In this document: positions 6,247 to 13,485 of the stretch, piece by piece
How positions within the stretch are numbered: the stretch's first letter is position 1
Layout: every line of letters begins with the position of its first letter
From: Christensenella sp. UBA3792
GTDB taxonomy: Bacteria > Bacillota > Clostridia > Christensenellales > CAG-138
DNA: 17,100 bases
Direction: 5' to 3'
Assembly: GCA_002369195.1 (NCBI GenBank)
Contig: DFEW01000032.1
Location: 5,793-22,892, forward strand
The notes under the pieces: model-generated
What the model saw: the letters and a program-made list of their open reading frames with translations, nothing else
Told to the model about the DNA's origin: nothing
Database searches by the model: none
Translations under genes and position numbers: made by a program

Positions 6247-6264
6247 TATGGACCTTTGGGGGGA

Positions 6265-7575
6265 TCAGTGCGATTCCGAGAGCAGCGCCATGCCCTGCTT
6301 GATCAGCTGTTCGGCGGTGCTCAGACAGCGCATCGCGAGGTCGGAGTTGTGTGCGCCTTCGGAGTTTTCGACGTAGCAGTAGTCGAAGAACCACTGCGCC
6401 TTGCGGTACAGCTCGCGGACTTCGTCCAGCTCGGACGCGGTCATGCGGCCGCTCTGGTTCGCCTTGGCAAGCGCCTGCTTGAAGCTCATCAGCAGGTTGC
6501 CGATGCGCGTCTCCTCGTCGGTGACGCGCGTCTGGATGTTGCGGACGAACGTGATCATTTCATCGGCGTTCTTCATGTCCGTGTGGCACTGCAGGCACGT
6601 TGCGAGCAGCGTCTTGTCCTCCAGCGGACTGACGAGCTTGTGGCTGTGATAGACGTTCTGGGTCTTGCTGTTCTCGACGATCGGCATGTGACAGTCCGCA
6701 CAGTTCAAAAAGCTGCCGTGCTTGCCGAGCAGAACCGTCTCCATCTCGGGGTGCTGCACCTTCAGCATCTTCGCGCCGGTGCTTTCCTGCGTCCAGTCGG
6801 AGAAGCCGATCGAGGTGTAGTAATCGTACGTCGCTTCCGGCGTCATCGTCTCGATCGAGGAGTGCGGCATCGTGGTCGCCTTGTCCTCGGGGTTGAAGTA
6901 GTACTCAATGTGGCACTGGCCGCATGCGAGCGTGGCGGGATCGATCGTATCCATGTTGCTGCCGAGCGCTTCGGCGATGTAGCCGTGCGTGACCGTCAGG
7001 TTCTCCTGCGGCTTGTCGCTGCTAACGTTATTGCCGTGGCAGGTGTAGCAGCTGACCGTTTCGCCGTTGTGCGACGTGATCTGCGCATAAACGTCGTCAA
7101 ACGACTTCGAATAGGCGCTCTTGCCCTCGTCCTGCACCATCTTGGTGAAGTTCGGGGTCTTGCACGTCAGACAGTTGGCGAGCGCATGCGGACGCTCGGT
7201 CTTGGCGACATCGGTCAGCGTGTACGAATGCCCGCGCGCGCTGCCGTAGTCCTTCGCGAATCCGTAGCCCTCGTAGATCTCCACAAGGTACGGATCGAGC
7301 TTCAGGTAATCGACGACATCGCTGTTTTGCGCGTTCGAGCCCATCGATACGACGATGTCGGGATAGAGCGCCGACCAGTCGGACGCGTTGACCGTGCCGT
7401 CGTAGCCGGACGCCTTCGGCGCTTCGACCTGTTTGTACGTGATGTCCTCGCGTCCGAGCGGAGCCGCCTTGTATTTGAGGTCGTGCCCCGCAACGACGCC
7501 TGCGACGAACAGGACCGCGATGATGACGATCACGGCGCCGATGATCATTTTTGCAGCTTGATTGCGTTTTTCCAT
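6265..7575 (-). CDS. nrfA: Pentahaem cytochrome c nitrite reductase NrfA (ammonia-forming), membrane-anchored
   Basis: A 436-residue protein with five haem c sites: CLTCK (135-139), CYTCH (176-180), CGQCH (218-222), CADCH (292-296) and CLQCH (327-331). The Lys-ligated first site is the hallmark of NrfA, which reduces nitrite to ammonium with six electrons. Other family features are present: Arg114 in ARGHSYTLTD, the EYYF segment (224-227) with the active-site and calcium tyrosines, KVQHPE (272-277) for calcium binding, and His310/His312 in VYHSHK. Residues about 10-30 are one hydrophobic segment without a lipobox, so the enzyme is probably anchored by an N-terminal helix with the haems outside. 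ATG 7575 has GGAGG upstream and begins three bases after the rnfB stop. No NrfH donor is encoded nearby, so electrons may come from Rnf (inference). Confidence 0.95.
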   Translation of the reverse strand: MEKRNQAAKMIIGAVIVIIAVLFVAGVVAGHDLKYKAAPLGREDITYKQVEAPKASGYDGTVNASDWSALYPDIVVSMGSNAQNSDVVDYLKLDPYLVEIYEGYGFAKDYGSARGHSYTLTDVAKTERPHALANCLTCKTPNFTKMVQDEGKSAYSKSFDDVYAQITSHNGETVSCYTCHGNNVSSDKPQENLTVTHGYIAEALGSNMDTIDPATLACGQCHIEYYFNPEDKATTMPHSSIETMTPEATYDYYTSIGFSDWTQESTGAKMLKVQHPEMETVLLGKHGSFLNCADCHMPIVENSKTQNVYHSHKLVSPLEDKTLLATCLQCHTDMKNADEMITFVRNIQTRVTDEETRIGNLLMSFKQALAKANQSGRMTASELDEVRELYRKAQWFFDYCYVENSEGAHNSDLAMRCLSTAEQLIKQGMALLSESH

Positions 7576-7578
7576 AGC

Positions 7579-8412
7579 TTATGCCTCCGTTGCCTCAGCC
7601 GGCTGCGCCTGCGGCTTGACCGGACAGGGCGGGGTGATGATGTGCGCAGGGCACTTCTCGGCGCACTTGCCGCACTGCGTGCAGCTTTCGTACGCGACCT
7701 TCGCGAGGTTGCCATCCATATGGATCGCATCGAACTGGCACTGGCGCGTGCACAGCGTGCAGCCGATGCAGCCCGCGGAGCAGACCTTCTTGACGATCGG
7801 TCCCTTGTCGCGGTTCATGCACTGTACGCGCACATGCTTGCTTTCCGGAACGAGCTCGATGAGCCCCTTCGGGCAGGCCTTGACGCACAGACCGCAGCCG
7901 ACGCACAGGTTCGGATTGACGACCGCAACGCCGTCGATCATCTTGATCGCACCTTGCGGACAGACCGACGCGCACGAGCCGAGACCCATGCAGCCGTAGT
8001 CGCAGTCCTTGAGGCTGATGCCCGCAAGCGCCGCGGAACGGCAGTCGTTGATGCCGACGTAGTTGCCCTGCTGCTTGCACGCGTCGCAGGTGCCCTTGCA
8101 GCGGACGAACGCGACCTTGCGCTCAACCGTTGCGGCGTCGGTGCCCATGATGCCGCCGATCTTTGCGGCAACCGGCGCTCCGCCGACGGGACATCCGTTG
8201 ACCGGCGCTTCGCCGGAGACGATCGCCGCCGCCATGGCGTCGCAGCCCGCATAGCCGCAGGCGCCGCAGTTGTTGCCCGGCAGGCATTCGCGCACGGCGG
8301 CTTCGCGCTCATCGACGGGCACATAGAACTTCTTGCCCGTAAAGACGAGGCCCGCGCCGACGATGATGCCGATGACGGTGATGACGATGGTGGTAATCAG
8401 AATCGTATTCAT
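7579..8412 (-). CDS. rnfB: Rnf complex subunit B (multi-cluster ferredoxin entry subunit)
   Basis: A 277-residue protein with an N-terminal membrane helix (about 4-25). A cluster-binding segment follows (Cys43, CLPGNNCGACGYAGC to Cys57, Cys74), then ferredoxin-like motifs: CMGLGSC...CP from 141, CVGCGLCVKACP from 170, CIGCTLCTRQC from 215 and CTQCGKCAEKCP from 244. Additional cysteines between 105 and 137 may carry a further cluster. RnfB receives electrons from reduced ferredoxin on the cytoplasmic side of the complex. The C-terminal tail is short and proline/alanine-rich. It starts 14 bases after the rnfA stop and ends three bases before nrfA. In most clostridial operons rnfB is the last gene; here transcription appears to continue into a cytochrome. 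Confidence 0.97.
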   Translation of the reverse strand: MNTILITTIVITVIGIIVGAGLVFTGKKFYVPVDEREAAVRECLPGNNCGACGYAGCDAMAAAIVSGEAPVNGCPVGGAPVAAKIGGIMGTDAATVERKVAFVRCKGTCDACKQQGNYVGINDCRSAALAGISLKDCDYGCMGLGSCASVCPQGAIKMIDGVAVVNPNLCVGCGLCVKACPKGLIELVPESKHVRVQCMNRDKGPIVKKVCSAGCIGCTLCTRQCQFDAIHMDGNLAKVAYESCTQCGKCAEKCPAHIITPPCPVKPQAQPAEATEA

Positions 8413-8425
8413 GCTGCACCTCCCG

Positions 8426-9004
8426 TCAGAACGCCAGTCCCGAGAAGCCCATGAACGCGATCGACATGAGCGCTGCGGAGATCAGAACGATCGGTGCGCC
8501 GCGCACGGGGCGGGGAAGGTCTTCCTCGCGGATGCGCGAACGGATACCGGCCAGCAGAATGATCGCGAGCGTGAAGCCCACCGCGGTGCCGAAGCCCGCA
8601 AGGACGCTCTCGATGAAGTTGTACTCGTTCTGCACGTTCGTCAGCGCAATGCCGAGAACCGCGCAGTTGGTCGTGATCAGCGGCAGGTAGATGCCGAGCG
8701 ACTGATAGACCGCCGGAGACTTCTTTTTGAGGAACATCTCTACGATCTGCACGAGCGCCGCGATGACGAGAATGAAGACGATCGTCTTCATAAAGTCGAG
8801 ACCGTAGGGCTTTAAGACGAAGTCGTAGAGCAGACTTGCGACCGCAGAGGCGATGGTCATGACGAAGATGACCGCGCCGCCCAAGCTTGCGGAGGCCTTC
8901 ATTTGCTTGGAGACGCCGAGGAACGAGCAGATGCCGAGGAACTGGTTCAGAACGACGTTGTTGATCAGCGCGCCGCTGATCATGATCAAGATCAAGCTCT
9001 TCAT
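8426..9004 (-). CDS. rnfA: Rnf complex subunit A (integral membrane)
   Basis: A 192-residue, six-helix membrane protein of the RnfA/RnfE (NqrE/NqrD) family, full length. Cys26 (LGICSFLG) and Cys114 (TTNCAVLG) are the conserved cysteines which, with the matching pair in RnfE, hold an iron-sulfur cluster at the pseudo-twofold centre of the membrane and pass electrons across it. The start ATG overlaps the rnfE stop by four bases (ATGA), so the two partners are translationally coupled, consistent with equal stoichiometry. Confidence 0.97.
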   Translation of the reverse strand: MKSLILIMISGALINNVVLNQFLGICSFLGVSKQMKASASLGGAVIFVMTIASAVASLLYDFVLKPYGLDFMKTIVFILVIAALVQIVEMFLKKKSPAVYQSLGIYLPLITTNCAVLGIALTNVQNEYNFIESVLAGFGTAVGFTLAIILLAGIRSRIREEDLPRPVRGAPIVLISAALMSIAFMGFSGLAF

Positions 9005-9681
9005 TTCGTTTCCTCCTTTGCATCCTCACAGCGCATCGCGCAGGTTGCACAGCAGCCGTCGCAGCCGTTGCTCTCGACGAGCTGGCGCTGACGCGTCTTG
9101 ATGCCGATCGCGTTCATGATGATGATGAACAGCGCGATGACCAGGAACGCTCCCGGCGGCTGGATCAGGATGCCGATCGCGTATTCCTTCGGGAACACGG
9201 TCAGACCGAACGCGGTGCCTGCGCCGAGCAGCTCTCTGACGAGACCCGCGAGCGTCAGCGCGACCGTGAAGCCGAGACCCATGCCGATGCCGTCCATGAC
9301 CGCGAGATCCGGCGTGTTCTTGTTCGCATACGCTTCCGCACGGCCGAGGATGATGCAGTTGACGACGATCAGCGGGATGTAGATGCCGAGCGCCTCATAG
9401 ATCGAGGGCAGGTACGCTTCGATCAGCAGCTCCGTCACCGTGACCAACGAGGCGACGATGACGATGTACGCGGGCAGACGGACTTCGTTCGGAATGACTC
9501 TGCGCAGAACCGAGATCACGAAGTTCGACAGGATCAAAACCGCGGTGGTCGAAAGACCCATGCCGATGCCGTTGATCGCCGCGGTCGAAACCGCCAGCGT
9601 CGGGCACATGCCGAGCATCAGCACGAGGGTCGGGTTTTCTTTGATGAGGCCGTTATACAGCCGTTCAAGGTATTTATTCAT
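9001..9681 (-). CDS. rnfE: Rnf complex subunit E with cysteine-rich C-terminal tail
   Basis: A 226-residue membrane protein homologous to RnfA. The conserved intramembrane cluster cysteines are Cys26 (GMCPTLA) and Cys109 (VVNCIIL). After the last helix comes a hydrophilic tail with five cysteines in twelve residues (207, 210, 211, 214, 218; CDGCCATCAMRC), a spacing that could bind a metal or iron-sulfur cluster. ATG 9681 is chosen over an in-frame upstream start at 9699 because it aligns with the family N-terminus (MNKYLERLYNGLIKENP) and GGGAGG lies upstream. It begins one base after the rnfD/G stop and overlaps rnfA. Confidence 0.96.
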   Translation of the reverse strand: MNKYLERLYNGLIKENPTLVLMLGMCPTLAVSTAAINGIGMGLSTTAVLILSNFVISVLRRVIPNEVRLPAYIVIVASLVTVTELLIEAYLPSIYEALGIYIPLIVVNCIILGRAEAYANKNTPDLAVMDGIGMGLGFTVALTLAGLVRELLGAGTAFGLTVFPKEYAIGILIQPPGAFLVIALFIIIMNAIGIKTRQRQLVESNGCDGCCATCAMRCEDAKEETK

Positions 9682-9682
9682 C

Positions 9683-11239
9683 TCAGTTCCCTCCCACAAT
9701 CACGGAATTGAAGTAATCGAGACCGGCGTTGACCGCGTCGAGGACCGCGTTCGAGGTGATGGTTGCGCCGGTGATCGCATCGATGCCGTTGTCGCCGGAG
9801 CCGTTCAGTTCGAATTCGTCGACCAAGCGCGCGTTGAACTGATCCTTGAAGGCGGGTTCTGCAGCGAGCGAGCCCTTGCCGGGCGTTTCGTTCAGCTCGG
9901 TGAACGCGATGCCGTATACCGTGCCGTCCGCCTTGATGCCGAGCGAAAGCTTGATGTCGCCGGAATAGCCGTTCGAGTTCGTAATGACGAACACGTAGCC
10001 GACCGTGCTGCCGTCCTTGCCGACGCCTCTGTAGACCTCGTTGATGACGGTCTTGCGGTATGCGCCGTCGCCGTACGTGCCTTCGGGCGCTTCCATCGGC
10101 TCAAACGGATCGTCCGCGTCCGCGTCGGGCAGAACGACCTTGAACGATGCGCGCTGCGCTGCGGCCTTCTGCGCGTCGATCGTATCCTTCGTCATGGTGA
10201 ACACGCCGGAAAGCGCGACGCCCGCGAGCAGGGTGATCAGCGTCAGGGCGATGACGGGTTTCGGAATGCGCTGCCAGATCGGGAGCTTCTGTTCGCCGTT
10301 CGCTCTCGCGATCGCGCTCTTGCGATACGCATAGGGCTTCTGCACGATGAACGTGTCGATCAGCGGCGTGAACAGGTTCGCAATGATGATCGAATAGCTG
10401 AACGAGTCGGCCGCGTGACCGAAGCAGCGGAACAGCGCGCCGAGCACACCGATCAGACAGCCGTAGATGAACTGACCGAGGCGGCTTACCGGGGACGTCG
10501 TGTAGTCGGTTGCCATGTAGAACGCGCCCATGACCACGCCGCCGCCGCACAGATGCGCGAGCAGGAACTTCGGATCAAAGCCGTGTCCGCCGAACAGACC
10601 CATGACGAGGGTGAAGCTCAGCAGCACCGAGAAGCAGATCTCGCCGTGGATGATGTCGAGTCCCCACAGGATGAGACCGCCCACGAGCAGCGCCAGCACC
10701 GAAGCGCCGATGACGCCGTTCGCCGTGCCGAGGAACATCGAGGTGATGTTGACGGTTTTGCCGGCGGCAAGCTCTGCAACCGGGGTTGCGGAGGAGATGC
10801 CGTCCAGCTTCGGGAAGACGGTCATGGCGTTGCCGAACGAGATCAGAAGGAAGCAGCGCGCGGCAAGCGCCGGGTTGATGAAGTTCTTGCCGAGGCCCCC
10901 GAAGCAGCACTTGACGACCAGAATCGCGAACACCGAACCGATGATCGGCAGCGCAATCGGCGTGCTGGGGGAGAGGGACAGGGCAAGCAGCATGCCCGTG
11001 ACCGCGGCGCTGCCGTCCCAGATCGAGATGCGGCGGCGGGTCACAAGACAGAACAGAAGCTCGGTGAGGATCGCCGCGCCGATCGCCGCAAGGATGATCC
11101 AGAGCGCGTGCAGTCCGTGGACGACAACGCCGATCACTGCGGTCGGAACCAGCGACAGGAAGACGATCATCATGATAAACGGCGTCGTCCAGCGGTCGCG
11201 AATGTGCGGACCGGCGGAAAGATTCAACTTTTCGATCAT
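9683..11239 (-). CDS. rnfDG: Fused Rnf subunits D and G (RnfD-RnfG), doubly flavinylated
   Basis: One 518-residue frame carries two normally separate subunits. Residues about 1-310 are RnfD: multiple membrane helices and DGISSATPVAEL, with Thr152 the expected covalent FMN site (SxAT). Residues about 325-518 are RnfG: one membrane helix (about 329-348), then an extracytoplasmic FMN-binding domain with the flavinylation motif TGAT (490-493, Thr493). The linker (about 300-325) is charged and contains no stop. Topologically the fusion works because the RnfD C-terminus and RnfG N-terminus are both expected on the cytoplasmic side. ATG 11239 overlaps the rnfC stop (ATGA) and follows GGAGGAAAG; an upstream extension of the frame lies within rnfC. 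RnfD/G take electrons across the membrane through covalent flavins. Flavinylation would need an ApbE enzyme, not seen in this window. Confidence 0.95.
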   Translation of the reverse strand: MIEKLNLSAGPHIRDRWTTPFIMMIVFLSLVPTAVIGVVVHGLHALWIILAAIGAAILTELLFCLVTRRRISIWDGSAAVTGMLLALSLSPSTPIALPIIGSVFAILVVKCCFGGLGKNFINPALAARCFLLISFGNAMTVFPKLDGISSATPVAELAAGKTVNITSMFLGTANGVIGASVLALLVGGLILWGLDIIHGEICFSVLLSFTLVMGLFGGHGFDPKFLLAHLCGGGVVMGAFYMATDYTTSPVSRLGQFIYGCLIGVLGALFRCFGHAADSFSYSIIIANLFTPLIDTFIVQKPYAYRKSAIARANGEQKLPIWQRIPKPVIALTLITLLAGVALSGVFTMTKDTIDAQKAAAQRASFKVVLPDADADDPFEPMEAPEGTYGDGAYRKTVINEVYRGVGKDGSTVGYVFVITNSNGYSGDIKLSLGIKADGTVYGIAFTELNETPGKGSLAAEPAFKDQFNARLVDEFELNGSGDNGIDAITGATITSNAVLDAVNAGLDYFNSVIVGGN

Positions 11240-12588
11240 TTCTTTCCTCCTGCCTGCGCCGCACGCTTGCGCGCCATGATTTCCGCCTTGGTTTGCTTGA
11301 ACGTCTGGGTCAGCGGGCGCTTCGCCGGACAGATATAGGTGCAGGATCCGCACGAGATGCAGTCGAGACCGTAGAGCTTTTTCTCATAGCGCTCAAAGTC
11401 TCCGACTTCGACCGCGTCCGCCATCATCTGCGGCATCAGCCCGTTCGGGCAGACCGTGGTACAGCGGCCGCAGTGCAGACATGCCGTCATCTTCTTTTCG
11501 GCAAGCTCCACGCCGTCCTCGCACAGCACCGTAATGCCGTTGGTGGTCTTGGTGATCGGCACGTCGACCGAGCCGACCGCGATGCCCATCATCGGACCGC
11601 CGGAGATGATCTTCTTGACGGTCACGCCGTCCTTGATGCCGCCCGCGGCTTCGATCAGCTCGGCAAAGCTCGTGCCGTCGCGCGCGATGAAGTTCGACGG
11701 CTCCTTGATCGCCTCGCCGGTCACCGTCATGACGTGCCGGAACAGCGGTTCGCGATAGATGACCGCGCGGCCGATCGCGTAGATCGTGCCGACGTTGTCG
11801 ACGATGCAGCCGACGTCCGCCGGAAGCTTGGTGATCGGATAATCGATGCCGGCGATGACGCGGATCAGACTGCGCTCGCCGCCCTGCGGGTACTTGGTGC
11901 GAAGAGAGAGCACGCGGATGCGGCTGTGTCCCTTGACCGCCTTTTCCATCGCGGCGATCGCCTCGTGTTTGTTCTGCTCGATTGCGATCACGCCTTCGGC
12001 ATTCGGGAACAGACGGAGAACGATTTCCATGCCCTCGACGATCTCCTTCGCGCTGCCGCGCATCAATTGATCGTTGCAGGTCAGATACGGTTCGCACTCC
12101 GCGCCGTTTGCGATCAGGTACTTGACACCGAGCGGCGTTTTGGGCGCCAGCTTCACGTGCGTCGGGAAGCCCGCGCCGCCGAGACCGATGATGCCCGCGT
12201 CCTGCACGCGCTTGATGATCTCTTCATTGCTGATCGAAGAAACATCCTCGCGCGTGCCGAACAGACCGTTCTCGGTGTACTTGCCGTCGTTGTCCACCAC
12301 GATGCATTCCTGCATGGCGCCGGAGATCGTGCGGCGCTTTTCCACCGCCTTCACCGTACCGGAACAGGAGCAGATGACGTTCGCGGAAACGAATCCGTCC
12401 GCCTCGGCAAGCTTGTCGCCGACCAGCACGGCGTCGCCCTTTTTGACGACGGCCTTCGCCGGTTTTCCGATGTGCTGCGCAAGCGGAAACACCATTTCTC
12501 CCTTTGCGTCAAAGACGCGCAGCGCCGCTTCCCGACTGAGCTCTTTTTTGTCTTTCGGGTGCACGCCGCCGCGGAACGTGTCTTTCAC
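11236..12588 (-). CDS. rnfC: Rnf complex subunit C (NAD(H)/FMN and 2x[4Fe-4S])
   Basis: A 450-residue peripheral subunit on the cytoplasmic face. It opens with FRGGVHPKDKK, typical of the family, carries the FMN/NADH-binding loop GLGGAGFPTH at 135-144, a SLBB-like region, and two [4Fe-4S] motifs, CLHCGRCTTVCP from 370 and CISCGSCTYICP from 410. It normally passes electrons to NAD+ (or takes them from NADH). The start is GTG 12588, eight bases after a run of six G (AAGGGGGG); the in-frame ATG at 12615 would add nine residues absent from the family. First gene of the eight-gene rnf-nrfA-resB-ccsA operon, with its own promoter at 12682-12710 and a leader of roughly 90 bases. Confidence 0.96.
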   Translation of the reverse strand: MKDTFRGGVHPKDKKELSREAALRVFDAKGEMVFPLAQHIGKPAKAVVKKGDAVLVGDKLAEADGFVSANVICSCSGTVKAVEKRRTISGAMQECIVVDNDGKYTENGLFGTREDVSSISNEEIIKRVQDAGIIGLGGAGFPTHVKLAPKTPLGVKYLIANGAECEPYLTCNDQLMRGSAKEIVEGMEIVLRLFPNAEGVIAIEQNKHEAIAAMEKAVKGHSRIRVLSLRTKYPQGGERSLIRVIAGIDYPITKLPADVGCIVDNVGTIYAIGRAVIYREPLFRHVMTVTGEAIKEPSNFIARDGTSFAELIEAAGGIKDGVTVKKIISGGPMMGIAVGSVDVPITKTTNGITVLCEDGVELAEKKMTACLHCGRCTTVCPNGLMPQMMADAVEVGDFERYEKKLYGLDCISCGSCTYICPAKRPLTQTFKQTKAEIMARKRAAQAGGKK

Positions 12589-12681
12589 GATTGAATCCCC
12601 CCTTATCAGTATCATAGTTCGCCCCTGCGCTTTCCCCGTGAACAGAAAAGCACAGTACGGGCATGTGTATACCTATCCTAT

Positions 12682-12710
12682 AGATTAGCAGAGAAATGCA
12701 AATTTGTAAA
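12682..12710 (-). promoter_or_regulatory. Probable promoter of the rnf-nrfA-res operon
   Basis: On the minus strand, -35 TTTACA (12705-12710), 17-base spacer, -10 TAATCT (12682-12687) preceded by TGC, giving an extended -10 (TGnTAATCT). The -10 match is only fair. No convincing FNR- or NsrR-like palindrome was found around it by eye. Confidence 0.55.
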
Positions 12711-12791
12711 CATCGAAATCGTTCGCCGACCGCCTTTTTTCGGCAAAATCCGGAATTCTGCCGCCGCCGCGCAATTCGACGGCCTGCGCAC

Positions 12792-12820
12792 TTGCAAACG
12801 GGGGTTGTTTCGTATATAAT
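12792..12820 (+). promoter_or_regulatory. Sigma-A-type promoter of the SRAP gene
   Basis: -35 TTGCAA (12792-12797), 17-base spacer, perfect -10 TATAAT (12815-12820). The ribosome binding site AGGAAG follows at 12831-12836, eight bases before ATG 12844. It is divergent from the rnf promoter, with about 80 bases between the two -35 boxes. Confidence 0.8.
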
Positions 12821-12843
12821 AATAACAGAAAGGAAGCGGCAAT

Positions 12844-13452
12844 ATGTGCGGACGGTACTGCATCGACGAGGATACAAGGGATGAGCGGCTCAAAGAACAG
12901 ATCGGCGAGGCGGTCCGCATTGCCGTGCGCATCGATGCGCCGATCAAAACGGGAGGGGAGATCCGCCCGTTCGACGTCGTGCCGGTGATCGCGCCGTCGT
13001 CGCTCAACCGCCGCATCGGCGCGTTCCCGATGCAATGGGGCTTTCGGCACCCGACCAAGGGCATGCCGGTGTTCAACACGCGCAGCGAGACCGTTCTCGA
13101 AAAGCAGCTGTTCGTCACGAGCGTCGACGAGCGCCGCTGTCTGATCCCCGCGTCGTGCTATTACGAATGGAAGAAACTGGACGCGAAGCGGAAGGAAAAG
13201 TACGCGTTCTACGGGGAAAACCGCGAGCCGCTGTACCTTGCGGGGCTGTATATCCGCACGTCGGATACGCACCGGCTGCCGTGCTGCTCGATCCTGACGC
13301 AGGCGGCGCATCCGGAAATCAAATCGATCCACGACCGCATGCCGGTCATCATCCCGTTCAGCCGCGCCGAGGAATGGCTCTCGCCGGACACCGACCTGCT
13401 CGGCATGATCCGAAACCTTGCGGTGAACGTGACCGCCGAACAGGCAAACTGA
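12844..13452 (+). CDS. yedK: SRAP domain protein (YedK/HMCES family), abasic-site DNA-protein crosslinker
   Basis: A 202-residue protein beginning MCGRYC. After removal of Met1, Cys2 becomes the N-terminal nucleophile that crosslinks to abasic sites in single-stranded DNA and shields them from cleavage. The other family residues are present: Asn78 and Arg80 in FNTRSET, Glu108 in CYYEWK and His163 in IHDRMPVI. Length agrees with the family. The gene stands alone with its own promoter and terminator, divergent from the rnf operon, and I see no functional link to it. The family assignment is very secure. Confidence 0.96.
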   Translation: MCGRYCIDEDTRDERLKEQIGEAVRIAVRIDAPIKTGGEIRPFDVVPVIAPSSLNRRIGAFPMQWGFRHPTKGMPVFNTRSETVLEKQLFVTSVDERRCLIPASCYYEWKKLDAKRKEKYAFYGENREPLYLAGLYIRTSDTHRLPCCSILTQAAHPEIKSIHDRMPVIIPFSRAEEWLSPDTDLLGMIRNLAVNVTAEQAN

Positions 13453-13479
13453 AAGGAGCTCCCCTTCGGAGCTCCTTTT
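13452..13479. terminator. Rho-independent terminator between SRAP and CDF genes
   Basis: Eleven-base perfect stem AAAGGAGCTCC (13452-13462) with GGAGCTCCTTT (13468-13478), loop CCTTC, followed by T on the plus strand. It begins at the SRAP stop and lies just beyond the convergent CDF stop at 13486, so it can serve both directions, although the minus-strand U-tract is short. Confidence 0.88.
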
Positions 13480-13485
13480 GCATGC

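Noticed and set aside
6256..8454. Long open frame on the plus strand (about 730 codons), rich in Arg/Asp/Val
   Set aside because: It lies opposite nrfA and rnfB, which show clear haem and ferredoxin motifs. It is an antisense shadow of GC-rich coding DNA with no recognisable domain.
9683..11239. RnfD/RnfG junction as a sequencing error joining two genes
   Set aside because: The linker reads in one frame with no stop, no internal ribosome binding site and no start at the RnfG boundary, and codon use looks even across it. Read mapping could still overturn this.
9440..11338. Plus-strand open frame of about 630 codons opposite rnfE and rnfD/G
   Set aside because: Low-complexity composition, no motif, and full overlap with well-supported Rnf genes.
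12618..12661. Possible structured leader of the rnf operon (CCCGT with ACGGG)
   Set aside because: Only a five-base stem with a 17-base loop and no further pairing; too weak to call a regulatory RNA.
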